64,000 bases of DNA from Chloroflexota bacterium (GTDB lineage: Bacteria > Chloroflexota > Anaerolineae > Aggregatilineales > Phototrophicaceae), in NCBI GenBank assembly GCA_028873975.1, contig JAPPMO010000101.1, positions 115,083 to 179,082 on the forward strand, given 5' to 3'. Under the pieces are notes generated by a model. It did no database searches and was not told the origin of the DNA. It saw nothing but the letters and a program-made list of their open reading frames with translations. A program made the translations under genes and the position numbers. Shown here piece after piece: positions 31,125 through 38,345 of the stretch (positions are counted from its first letter, which is position 1; each line of letters starts with the position of its first letter).

Positions 31125-31763
31125 TTAGGAGAGCGCTGCCGAGCTGAAGATTACGCGAAACGGCCGGCAGTATATCACCACGCTCCGATACTGGCTTAAA
31201 TCGACTTCCGTTGGAATCTCGTAGTTTTGGTTGCCCACGTTGCCCTTGAGCGCGCCCAGGTGTATTTCATTGTTGCCCAGACCGGCAAAGGTGCTCGTCG
31301 GGTTCTCGGTTGATAAATAGACATGCAGATCCGGTCCATTCTTGGAGCGGAAGTCCTCAAACCGCAAGACGCGATCACCGTCGGGCAATTCGTAGATCGT
31401 GGCTGTACCCACAGCGCCATGGACGGGATCAATGTCGATGAAGGAGCCCGATGAATGTACCAGCGGCTCGGCGGGCATATCGGTCGGCATCGCTTGCTGC
31501 GCTTGCGGCACGACAACATCAGCCCCGGTCTGTGCGATGGCGACTTCTTTCGCCATATCCTCGTTTTCCTTCGCCATGGCCACGAGCGCGTCCTTTTCCT
31601 CTTCAGGCATGTTGCGTACGGCATCGCGCTGTTCGGTCGTCAATCCGGGGAAAGCCTCATCTACTTCGTTGGTTACGAAGTAGAGCCAGGGTTGTGTGAT
31701 AAGCAGCCCCGCGACAATTAGGATGATCACGACTATGCCGATGATGGCCCGATTCCGTCTCAT
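31125..31763 (-). CDS. Membrane-anchored DM13-domain protein
   Basis: A 212-residue protein with one N-terminal membrane anchor (IIGIVVIILIVAGLLI), a spacer rich in acidic residues and Met/Ala, and a C-terminal DM13 domain (about 108-212). That domain has GSFIDIDPVHGAVGTATIYE, FRSKNGPDLHVYLS, LGALKGNVGNQNYEIP and VVIYCRPFRVIFSSA. DM13 domains are proposed redox or electron-transfer modules with a conserved Cys, here in the YCRPF block. The gene diverges from tpx through a short region with two inverted repeats, and a shared oxidative-stress link is plausible. Confidence 0.87.
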   Translation of the reverse strand: MRRNRAIIGIVVIILIVAGLLITQPWLYFVTNEVDEAFPGLTTEQRDAVRNMPEEEKDALVAMAKENEDMAKEVAIAQTGADVVVPQAQQAMPTDMPAEPLVHSSGSFIDIDPVHGAVGTATIYELPDGDRVLRFEDFRSKNGPDLHVYLSTENPTSTFAGLGNNEIHLGALKGNVGNQNYEIPTEVDLSQYRSVVIYCRPFRVIFSSAALS

Positions 31764-31806
31764 GTAGATTCCCCCCTTAGCTCACGCGAAAACAATGGCG
31801 ACTATA

Positions 31807-31860
31807 GTATCACCTTGATACAGATGACTATCGGTCTATAATTCTCATAATAACCGATAG
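31807..31860 (+). promoter_or_regulatory. tpx promoter with two inverted repeats
   Basis: TTGATA (31815-31820), a 16-bp spacer and TATAAT (31837-31842) form a good promoter toward tpx. GTATCA-CCT-TGATAC (31807-31821) is a perfect inverted repeat covering the -35. CTATCGGT (31828-31835) and ACCGATAG (31853-31860) are perfect 8-bp arms flanking the -10 with 17 bp between. Both could be operators, and the region also serves the divergent DM13 gene. The second repeat shares its TCGGT...ACCGA core with the suf leader. Confidence 0.7.
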
Positions 31861-31900
31861 AAAGTAAATATCCCATTAGCAGAACAAAGGAGCAAGGGAA

Positions 31901-32413
31901 ATGGTACGCAAAGGATTAATGGTTGGCGATAACGAGCATCCCGTTCAACACGAGATGCTGCAAACCGGCGCCAGCGCGCCGGAATTCAACCTGATTGCCA
32001 ACGACCTGAGTTCAAAGTCCCTCGCAGACTATGGCGATCAGGTCAAGGTCATCAGTGTGATTCCATCCATCGACACCGGCGTTTGTTCCACCCAGACGCG
32101 GCGTTTCAACGAAGAAGCGGCGGCTCTTAACAACACCGTGATCTTGACGGTGAGCGCGGATATGCCCTTCGCGCTGGGCCGCTTCTGCAGCGCGGAAGGC
32201 ATCGAAAACACGGAGACGCTATCAACGCAGCGCGATATGAAGTTTGCCGATGACTACGGTGTCCACGATACGGAATGGCGGATCTGTCAGCGCGCTGTGT
32301 TTGTGATCGATCAAAGCAACGTCTTGCGGCACGCGGAATACGTCGATGTCATTGGAGACGAAGTCGATTACGACGCTGCCCTGAGGACGGCGCGCGCGTT
32401 GGCGTCTGGCTAG
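31901..32413 (+). CDS. tpx: Thiol peroxidase (Tpx-type peroxiredoxin)
   Basis: A 170-residue atypical 2-Cys peroxiredoxin that reduces hydrogen and alkyl peroxides using thioredoxin. The peroxidatic cysteine is Cys62 in SIDTGVCSTQTRRFN and the resolving one Cys96 in RFCSAEGIEN. Spacing and context are typical for Tpx. AAAGGAG lies about 8 nt before the ATG. A promoter with two inverted repeats stands upstream. The M29 aminopeptidase gene follows 25 bp downstream and may be co-transcribed. Confidence 0.96.
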   Translation: MVRKGLMVGDNEHPVQHEMLQTGASAPEFNLIANDLSSKSLADYGDQVKVISVIPSIDTGVCSTQTRRFNEEAAALNNTVILTVSADMPFALGRFCSAEGIENTETLSTQRDMKFADDYGVHDTEWRICQRAVFVIDQSNVLRHAEYVDVIGDEVDYDAALRTARALASG

Positions 32414-32438
32414 GTCGACAGAGAACAGTGGAAAAATC

Positions 32439-33542
32439 ATGAGCGATACAAGACGTCGAAAGCTGGCGCGCTTGCTGGTTGAATACTCGACCCAGGTGCA
32501 GCCGGGAGATTGGGTAGGCATACTTGGCAATTTTGGAGCCTTGCCGATTTTGCGCGATATCTATGAAGCGGTCATCGACGCTGGCGGCTTCCCCAGCCTC
32601 TTTGTCGAGGATGATCAGATGGGGCGCTATTTCTTGCGCAATGCCAACGACGATCAGATGCAATGGATTGATCCGCGCATGCGCTTGTATGTTGATGAAG
32701 CGGATGTATACATCCGGGCGTTGGCGGAAGAAAATACGCGAGCGATGACGGACATTGACGCGGCGCGATTGCAGATGCAGCGCGCCGCCCAAAGCGGCAT
32801 CCTTCAAACCAGATTGAAGCGCGCCGCGGAGGGAGAATTCCGTTGGGTGGGAACGCTCTACCCGACGCAGGCGTCCGCCCAGGAAGCCAATATGAGCTTC
32901 GAGGAATATGAAGACTTCGTCTACCGCGCCTGCTTCTGCGATCATGAGGACCCGGCGGCGGAGTGGCGCAAGCTGAGCGCAATGCAGCAGCACAAGGTCG
33001 ATTACCTGGCTGGCAAGAAGCATATTCAGTTGCATGGGCCCAACATTGAACTTGAATTGAGTATTGAAGGCCGGCGCTTTATCAATAGCGACGGCAAGCG
33101 GAATATGCCCAGCGGCGAGATTTTCACGGGTCCTGTTGAAAACAGCGTCAACGGTTGGGTGCGCTTTAGCTATCCGGCGATTGTCAGTGGTCGAGCCGTC
33201 AGCGGCATTGAGTTGACCTTTGATGGCGGCAAGGTGACCCGAGCCTCAGCCGAAATGAATGAAGATCTGCTCCAGGCCCAGTTAAACACTGACGACGGCG
33301 CGCGCTACCTGGGCGAATTCGCGATCGGCACAAATTTCGGAATCGACCGCTTTACCGGCAGTATTCTCTATGACGAGAAGATTGGCGGTACTGTTCATAT
33401 GGCGATCGGCATGGGCTACCCGGAGACGGGCAGCCGCAATACCAGCGCCGTCCATTGGGACATGATTTGCGATATGCGGACGGATAGCTCAATCGCCGTC
33501 GATGGCGAACTCTTCTACGAGAACGGCGCCTTCATGGTTTAG
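32439..33542 (+). CDS. M29-family aminopeptidase (AmpS-like)
   Basis: A 367-residue metallo-aminopeptidase of family M29, which removes N-terminal residues from peptides in the cytosol. The metal-binding blocks are visible: NMPSGEIFTGP (about 222-232), LGEFAIGTN (about 288-296), GGTVHMAIGMGYPET (about 316-330) and HWDMICDMR (about 339-347). The N-terminal Rossmann-like half (GDWVGILGNFGALPILRDIY) agrees. It directly follows tpx. The stop is followed by 240 bp without a recognisable gene. Confidence 0.93.
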   Translation: MSDTRRRKLARLLVEYSTQVQPGDWVGILGNFGALPILRDIYEAVIDAGGFPSLFVEDDQMGRYFLRNANDDQMQWIDPRMRLYVDEADVYIRALAEENTRAMTDIDAARLQMQRAAQSGILQTRLKRAAEGEFRWVGTLYPTQASAQEANMSFEEYEDFVYRACFCDHEDPAAEWRKLSAMQQHKVDYLAGKKHIQLHGPNIELELSIEGRRFINSDGKRNMPSGEIFTGPVENSVNGWVRFSYPAIVSGRAVSGIELTFDGGKVTRASAEMNEDLLQAQLNTDDGARYLGEFAIGTNFGIDRFTGSILYDEKIGGTVHMAIGMGYPETGSRNTSAVHWDMICDMRTDSSIAVDGELFYENGAFMV

Positions 33543-33784
33543 TCCCCCCAATAACATATCGAGATTGGCGACAGCGACGAAAGAGCCGCTGTCACCGGTT
33601 TCCTTTGACCGATTTCACATTCCGTTTCCGCGTCTCGCCCGTGCAGCCAAGCGACTGGATTTGCGTCTGTCCACGGCCGATTTATGCTGGTCTTGGCTTG
33701 CGAGTTTCACGAGATTCGCTCATTATCGGTAGCTATATATTGAGCCGTTGAAGACAAAACCATCAACTGCCAGGGGAGCGCCGC

Positions 33785-35941
33785 ATGTCCAGTATTGTAT
33801 CGATGCCAAAACCTGCCCAGCCAGGTAATCCGGTGGTCGCAATCGCCAATACCAAGTCGGCATACAGCAACGTCCGCCGCGGTCCCGGCATTAACTATCA
33901 AGATGTTGGAGATCTGATGGATAACGCGCTGATCGTCTATTATCCGGATACGAAAACGCCGGGCAATTGGGTCTGGGTGGAGAAGGCGGGTTTGCGCGGA
34001 TGGGTTTACGCGGGCTATATCGAATTCATTCCGGCTATTGGAGCGAAGCCCTCTCCACATCCACCGACGCCATACGATGGCAAAGTCGCGCTTTGGCACT
34101 GGAAGGGAACAGCCATTCCCGAGGATTCAATCAAACAACTGCTCGACAACATCAAGTCTCGCACGCCAAACGTGAACCAAATCTGGGTCAAGATCACCGA
34201 GGGCAGTGACTGGATGGGAGAGTTCGATAGCAGCGCGCTGGCGATATCAGGCGCGAGCGCCATCGATACATGGGTAAGCGCCTGTCAAAGCGCTGGACTC
34301 GAGTTTCATGCCTGGTGCGTGCCACATGGCTTGGATGCGGATGCGGAAAGCGCGATTTTGATCGAAGCCTGCAAGCGCCCCGGCGTCCATTCGCTGATAC
34401 TGGACATTGAGCAGCCGCCAGGCTATTGGCAGGGCGGGGAAGCGGGTGTCCGTCCCTTCATGCTCGCGCTTCGACGCGCGTTGGGCGCGAACTTTCATAT
34501 TGGCATAAGCGTTGATCCGCGTCAGCACAACAAAGCGGCGATTTTCCCCGACGCCTGGAGTCCCTTTGTCGATAGCGTACATCCACAGACCTATTGGACG
34601 ACCTTTCGCAAGTCGGTAGAAAACACGCTAAGCGATATGTATGCCGCCTGGGGCGGATACGGCAAACCGATAATCCCGGCTTTGCAGGGCAAGGCGCCCG
34701 CCCAGGAACAAACGGAGGCGCATACGCTTGCGACGCAACAGCACGGCGCAAAGGGATTGAGTTGGTGGCGCTACGGCGTGATTTCTCAGTGGACGGGGGT
34801 CAATACGGCAATTGAACTGACGCAGTCCCCAGCCGACCCGAGCCTCGAAAACATTGAGAACTTCACGGATGAGGTCACTATTTTGCCCTCCGGTCAGGGA
34901 TTTCGCAGCGGCACCTATACGGGCAGACCTGAGTTCAATGTGCGACAAAATACTTGGGGCTGGGACTACCTGCATACAACTACGGAAATCCGGACGAGCA
35001 AAGTTTGGGCGGAATGGCGGGACGATCTGCCACAGTCCGGGCTGTACGAGATTTCCGCCTTCATTCCCAGCCGCTATTCAACTACCACACGCGCGCGTTA
35101 CAAAGTGCATGGCATCGTTGGCACTGACACCGAAGTTGTTGTCGACATCAACCAGAATATCAACCGCAATACCTGGACGCCTCTGGGCATTTTTGATCTG
35201 GATCGCCGCATGCCTAATGCCGGGCGCGTCTTCTTGAATGACGTGACTGGCGAGGAGGGCAAATCGATCGCTTTTGACGCGGTGCGCTTTCGGCGAATTG
35301 TTTCAACACCGCCGGGTTATACGCCGGCCCCGGACTCCGACAACCAGCCTTCTCCGCCACCATCCAGCGGCGGAGACAAGCCCAGCGTGGTCAACGGCGT
35401 AAATGTCGCCGATGGGTACGACTCGCCCATTGGCACCAGCGAACAGCGCGCGGGGCGCGATGTATGGCCCCGCGGTTGGCGGGACGCCTCTCCCTTTGGC
35501 AAGCTGTATTTCATCGGCACGCCCAGCGAAGCATATCACACCGGCGCCGACTTGAATTTCGGTCGCCCGTATGAAGACAAGGGAATGTCCATTTATTCTT
35601 GCGCCAGCGGCGTCGTCACATTTGCGGCGCGGCTAAGCATTTGGGGGAATCTGATCGTAATCAAGCACGACCCATTGCACCGACCCGGCGGGGCGGTGAT
35701 ATACAGCCGCTATGCGCACGTACAAAATATGCGAGTGGTAGTGGGCCAGCGGGTTGCGCGCGGGGAACGGATCTGCGAGGTTGGCGACGCTTTCGGGCGC
35801 TTTGTGCCTCACTTACATTTTGATCTCAGCCCAACCACGATGTTCGAGAATCGTCCCGGGAATTGGCCCAAGCTCGATTATGACATGCTGATGAGGCATT
35901 ATATCGATCCCTTGCAGTGGATCCGCAGGAACAGACCCTAG
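33785..35941 (+). CDS. Multidomain SH3 / TIM-barrel / golvesin-like / M23 peptidase protein
   Basis: A 718-residue protein with four parts. An SH3-like domain (15-85) opens with SNVRRGPGINYQDVG. A glycoside-hydrolase-like TIM barrel follows (about 100-345: VNQIWVKITEG, SLILDIEQPPGYW, DSVHPQTYW). Then comes a beta-domain resembling golvesin C-terminal modules (about 360-510: GLYEISAFIPSR, FDAVRFRRI), a Pro/Ser linker and an M23 metallopeptidase (about 550-718). The M23 zinc ligands are in HTGAD (584-588) and HLHFD (676-680). M23 enzymes cut peptidoglycan cross-links or act as LytM scaffolds. No signal peptide is visible at the ATG, although GGGGAG precedes it; export may be non-classical or the protein released by lysis. 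Confidence 0.85.
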   Translation: MSSIVSMPKPAQPGNPVVAIANTKSAYSNVRRGPGINYQDVGDLMDNALIVYYPDTKTPGNWVWVEKAGLRGWVYAGYIEFIPAIGAKPSPHPPTPYDGKVALWHWKGTAIPEDSIKQLLDNIKSRTPNVNQIWVKITEGSDWMGEFDSSALAISGASAIDTWVSACQSAGLEFHAWCVPHGLDADAESAILIEACKRPGVHSLILDIEQPPGYWQGGEAGVRPFMLALRRALGANFHIGISVDPRQHNKAAIFPDAWSPFVDSVHPQTYWTTFRKSVENTLSDMYAAWGGYGKPIIPALQGKAPAQEQTEAHTLATQQHGAKGLSWWRYGVISQWTGVNTAIELTQSPADPSLENIENFTDEVTILPSGQGFRSGTYTGRPEFNVRQNTWGWDYLHTTTEIRTSKVWAEWRDDLPQSGLYEISAFIPSRYSTTTRARYKVHGIVGTDTEVVVDINQNINRNTWTPLGIFDLDRRMPNAGRVFLNDVTGEEGKSIAFDAVRFRRIVSTPPGYTPAPDSDNQPSPPPSSGGDKPSVVNGVNVADGYDSPIGTSEQRAGRDVWPRGWRDASPFGKLYFIGTPSEAYHTGADLNFGRPYEDKGMSIYSCASGVVTFAARLSIWGNLIVIKHDPLHRPGGAVIYSRYAHVQNMRVVVGQRVARGERICEVGDAFGRFVPHLHFDLSPTTMFENRPGNWPKLDYDMLMRHYIDPLQWIRRNRP

Positions 35942-35987
35942 TCGCTGCATGTTTGCGGGATTCCTTCACGGCTGGGGCACGACAAGC

Positions 35988-36293
35988 TCAGAACAAGCCC
36001 CAGTCGCTGGCCGCGCCCTCTTCCATCATGCTGGGGTCCCACATCTCCATACCCATTTCGATGGTCGTTGGCAAGCCCAGGAAGTCTTGGGCTGTGCGGC
36101 GCGTTTGCTCCAACAATTGCGGCGCGTATGGGCAAAATGGCGTGGTCATGATCATGTTGACATGCGCGCGGTCTTCTTCTATGTCGACGCCGCGGACAAG
36201 ACCCAACTCAATGATGTTCATGCCGATTTCCGGATCTATGACGGATCGCAAGGCTTCATAGAGTCCGGCTTCCTTATCAAGCGTTTCCTGCAT
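35988..36293 (-). CDS. DUF59/MIP18-type Fe-S cluster assembly factor (SufT-like)
   Basis: A 101-residue protein of the MIP18/PaaD/SufT family, which helps mature iron-sulfur proteins. The block VIDPEIGMNIIELGLVR (18-34) and the Cys-containing MTTPFCPYAPQL (about 49-60) are diagnostic. GGGAG is 7 nt before the ATG at 36293, preferred over longer in-frame starts. The suf operon begins 1.2 kb away on the opposite strand, so this gene belongs functionally with it although a repeat-rich region separates them. Confidence 0.88.
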   Translation of the reverse strand: MQETLDKEAGLYEALRSVIDPEIGMNIIELGLVRGVDIEEDRAHVNMIMTTPFCPYAPQLLEQTRRTAQDFLGLPTTIEMGMEMWDPSMMEEGAASDWGLF

Positions 36294-36423
36294 AGTTCTG
36301 CTCCCTTGCACGTTAAGACAGCAAGTCCTCGAAAGATTGCTCAATTCAACCAGATATCACTAGCTGTGAAGGCATGGAAAAATCACTCTTTTTAGAACGC
36401 GCCGCTCATGCGACGGGAAAGCT

Positions 36424-36485
36424 AATTTTTTTGCGCGAGCGCGACATTCCCGGACGCTTTCGTCGGTTACCCGCCGAGCGGCTGT
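36424..36485 (+). repeat. Dispersed intergenic repeat R1, copy C
   Basis: A diverged copy reading TTTTTTTGCGCGAGCGCGAC at the left and GTCGGTTACCCGCCGAGCGG-CTGT at the right, lacking the leading hairpin of copies A and B. It faces copy D, 166 bp away in opposite orientation. Confidence 0.65.
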
Positions 36486-36586
36486 AGATGCTTCCTGCGT
36501 TCAACGAACCTAGCATAGTACAGCGTCTCCCAGTTGTCAATCAGGTCGGAATTTGAGGGATGCATTTCAATATTATGGCGGATGTC

Positions 36587-36652
36587 CACAGGGCAATCAC
36601 TCAAAATGGCATCTAGTGGAACGATACAACGAACAAACTGAAATTCACCACA
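36587..36652 (+). repeat. Direct repeat R2, copy 1
   Basis: Shares about 66 bp with 37127-37194, including AAAATGGCATCT and ACGAACAAACTGAAATTCAC. It ends at CACCACAG where the inverted R1 copy D begins, while the second copy ends at the same CACCACAG before a different repeat. Confidence 0.75.
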
Positions 36653-36707
36653 GCCGCTCGGCGCGTAACCGGCGATATTGGGCTACCTCGCTCACACAAA
36701 ATTATAA
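36651..36707 (-). repeat. Dispersed intergenic repeat R1, copy D
   Basis: An inverted copy. Read on the reverse strand it runs TTATAATTTTGTGTGAGCGA, then GGTAGCCCAATATCGCCGGT, then TACGCGCCGAGCGGCTG. It is the closest relative of the second half of copy E (53241-53338). Confidence 0.8.
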
Positions 36708-36850
36708 ACTTGCTCGACTACCGCAAATCGCGGAAATAAATATGAGGTGAAGCAGTAAAACCAGGCAAGTCATGTTAGTCCGGATCAACATCTAGGTGCA
36801 GGGGCGAGCTTTGGCATGACTTGGTCTGCGAAAAGCGGCGAAAAACGGCA

Positions 36851-36937
36851 GTAAGATGGCATTGGTCGGCAAGAAACGGCTGCAAGATGGCATTGGTCGG
36901 CAAGAAACGGCGCAAGATGGCAAGTCTCGGCAAGCAA
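36851..36937. repeat. Short tandem array, about 30-bp unit, nearly three copies
   Basis: Units start at 36851, 36882 and 36912 and share AAGATGGCATTGGTCGGCAA followed by GAAACGGC; the last copy is shortened and diverged. Units abut directly with no spacers, so this is a minisatellite and not a CRISPR. The ATGGCAT core also occurs in repeat R2. Confidence 0.8.
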
Positions 36938-37126
36938 TATGTATACAGTATCGATACAGCGGCAAATTTTGCCTCGCGCGATTTGAGCGGGCGCGAGCCG
37001 AGGCGGCATTTGAAGCGATTGATGGAGACGAGAGTCCTTGCGCAGGTGGTTGAGCGTAACATAAGGAAGGCGGGCATGGGGCGACCGAATGTTCGCGTTT
37101 TGCCGATATCGGCGTCAGGGATAAGG

Positions 37127-37194
37127 CAGGGGAATCGCTTCAAAAATGGCATCTTGCGGAGCAATGCAACGAACAAACTGAAAATTCACCACAG
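37127..37194 (+). repeat. Direct repeat R2, copy 2
   Basis: The second copy of the R2 element, 540 bp after the first, with AAAAATGGCATCTTGCGG and AACGAACAAACTG. It continues straight into a CACAGAGGCACAGAG string of the family also seen at 24.5 kb. Confidence 0.75.
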
Positions 37195-37239
37195 AGGCAC
37201 AGAGCGCACAAAGAAATACAAAAGATCATTTCTGTTTGC

Positions 37240-37260
37240 GGGCGTTTCAGCGAAACGCCC
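37240..37260. other. Perfect 9-bp inverted repeat
   Basis: GGGCGTTTC-AGC-GAAACGCCC is a perfect hairpin with a 3-nt loop. It sits between a CACAGAG string and repeat R3 in the noncoding region before suf. No T-run follows, so termination is unlikely. Strings of this GGCGTTTC type often occur in bacterial intergenic repeats. Confidence 0.65.
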
Positions 37261-37266
37261 CTACAT

Positions 37267-37412
37267 CCGCCCTATTTCTAGGAATTGCAGGACTTACTTG
37301 CACTTACTGAGAAATGCCTCATTTACTTTGTGTTCTTCGTGTCTTTGTGGTTGGTCCTGCTTTCGACCGGGCAATAATCGCTTGACTTGCCAATAATCTG
37401 AAATGCACCCGC
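37267..37412 (+). repeat. Dispersed repeat R3, copy 1
   Basis: About 146 bp that recur in reverse complement at 63718-63908, beginning CCGCCCTATTTCTAGGAATT and ending near AATAATCTGAAATGCACCCG. The match is nearly complete except for an insertion of about 44 bp in the other copy. It contains a TGTGTTCTTCGTGTCTTTGT string of the CACAAAG type. It ends 15 bp before the suf promoter. Confidence 0.85.
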
Positions 37413-37427
37413 GCAGCTTCTATCGCA

Positions 37428-37456
37428 TTGACATGCTGAAAGGGCGCTGCTATACT
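37428..37456 (+). promoter_or_regulatory. sigma70-type promoter of the suf operon
   Basis: TTGACA (37428-37433), a 17-bp spacer and TATACT (37451-37456) form a near-perfect promoter. The expected transcript starts near 37463, about 67 nt before the preferred sufC ATG, leaving room for the inverted repeat at 37471-37497 in the leader. Confidence 0.82.
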
Positions 37457-37470
37457 GCGAGCAAGTTCGA

Positions 37471-37497
37471 GTCGGTTATAGAGTAAATTTAACCGAC
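37471..37497 (+). promoter_or_regulatory. Inverted repeat in the suf leader (operator candidate)
   Basis: GTCGGTTA (37471-37478) and TAACCGAC (37490-37497) are perfect 8-bp arms around 11 bp. The repeat lies about +8 to +35 relative to the predicted start, a good place for a repressor site or an RNA hairpin. The core TCGGT...ACCGA is shared with the repeat flanking the tpx -10 box, with a spacing of 15 bp between GTCGGT and ACCGAC instead of 17. Confidence 0.65.
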
Positions 37498-37529
37498 ATT
37501 AAACTAGAGTGAGAGGAGATATGCTAGGA

Positions 37530-38321
37530 ATGGTAACGACGTTGGAAATACGCAATCTCCATGCGAGCGTGGACGCGGAAGACGATCTGATCTTGAATGG
37601 GGTCAATCTGACGATACGGCAGGGCGAAGTCCACGCGCTTATGGGACCAAACGGCTCCGGCAAAAGTACGTTGGCCAACGTTTTGATGGGCAATCCCGCC
37701 TATGTTGTGCGCGAAGGGCAAATACTGCTCAATGGCGAAGATCTCTTAGAGATGGAAGCCGACGAACGCAGCCGCGCTGGCTTGTTTCTGGCGTTTCAGT
37801 ACCCGGTGGCGATACCTGGTGTGACGTTGGGCAACTTCTTGCGCCATGCCATAAACGCGCGTTTGAAAGAAGAAGATCCGGAAAGCAAAGGCATCCCGAT
37901 CCCGCAGTTCGCGCGCATGATGCGCCAAAAGATGAGCGCCCTGGAGATTGATCAGTCCTTTGCGGGCCGCTACCTCAACGAAGGCTTTAGCGGCGGAGAA
38001 AAGAAACGCGCGGAGATCTTGCAGATGGCTGTGCTCGAACCCCGGATCGCCGTGCTTGACGAGACCGATTCGGGCCTGGATATTGATGCTCTGCGAATCG
38101 TCGCTGACGGGGTCAACTCGCTCACCGGTCCGGATATGGGCGCCTTGGTGATCACACATTATCAACGCATTCTCAATCACATAAAGCCGGACTTCGTTCA
38201 CGTCCTGTATGGTGGTCGCATCGTGGAAAGCGGGGGACCTGCGCTTGCGCTCGAGCTGGAAGAAAAAGGCTACGAATGGGTGCGGGAAAAGCACAGCATG
38301 CTGCAAGCTGCCGAAGCGTAA
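37530..38321 (+). CDS. sufC: Fe-S cluster assembly ATPase SufC
   Basis: A 263-residue ABC-type ATPase of the SUF system. Walker [11 protein letters not shown], signature [10 protein letters not shown] and Walker [13 protein letters not shown] are all intact. SufC drives conformational change of the SufBD scaffold on which Fe-S clusters form. AGGAG lies 11 nt before the ATG at 37530; an ATG at 37521 is too close to that site and a GTG at 37509 is upstream of it. It is the first gene of the operon, behind a strong promoter and an operator-like inverted repeat. Confidence 0.95.
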   Translation: MVTTLEIRNLHASVDAEDDLILNGVNLTIRQGEVHALMGPNGSGKSTLANVLMGNPAYVVREGQILLNGEDLLEMEADERSRAGLFLAFQYPVAIPGVTLGNFLRHAINARLKEEDPESKGIPIPQFARMMRQKMSALEIDQSFAGRYLNEGFSGGEKKRAEILQMAVLEPRIAVLDETDSGLDIDALRIVADGVNSLTGPDMGALVITHYQRILNHIKPDFVHVLYGGRIVESGGPALALELEEKGYEWVREKHSMLQAAEA

Positions 38322-38345
38322 AATTAGCCCAATGAGGTAAGCAAC

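Larger units (their letters stand above)
36294..37427. other. Repeat-rich noncoding region upstream of the suf operon
   Basis: About 1.1 kb without a credible gene. It contains two R1 copies in opposite orientation, two R2 copies in direct orientation, a 30-bp tandem array, a perfect 9-bp hairpin, CACAGAG-type strings and one R3 copy. An open frame at 36821-37396 crosses several of these repeats and is judged spurious. The stretch 36940-37125 belongs to none of the repeats and may be a gene remnant. Confidence 0.65.

Noticed and set aside
33543-33784. Small gene between the aminopeptidase and the M23 protein
   Set aside because: A 76-codon frame exists but it begins inside the aminopeptidase gene and has no ribosome site; nothing else supports a gene there.
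36851-36937. CRISPR array
   Set aside because: Units are adjacent without spacers, fewer than three, and no cas genes are near.
36821-37396. Open frame of 191 codons on the plus strand
   Set aside because: It runs through the tandem array, R2, CACAGAG strings and R3; parts such as HHRGTERTKKYK are typical translated repeat sequence, and no ribosome site precedes it.
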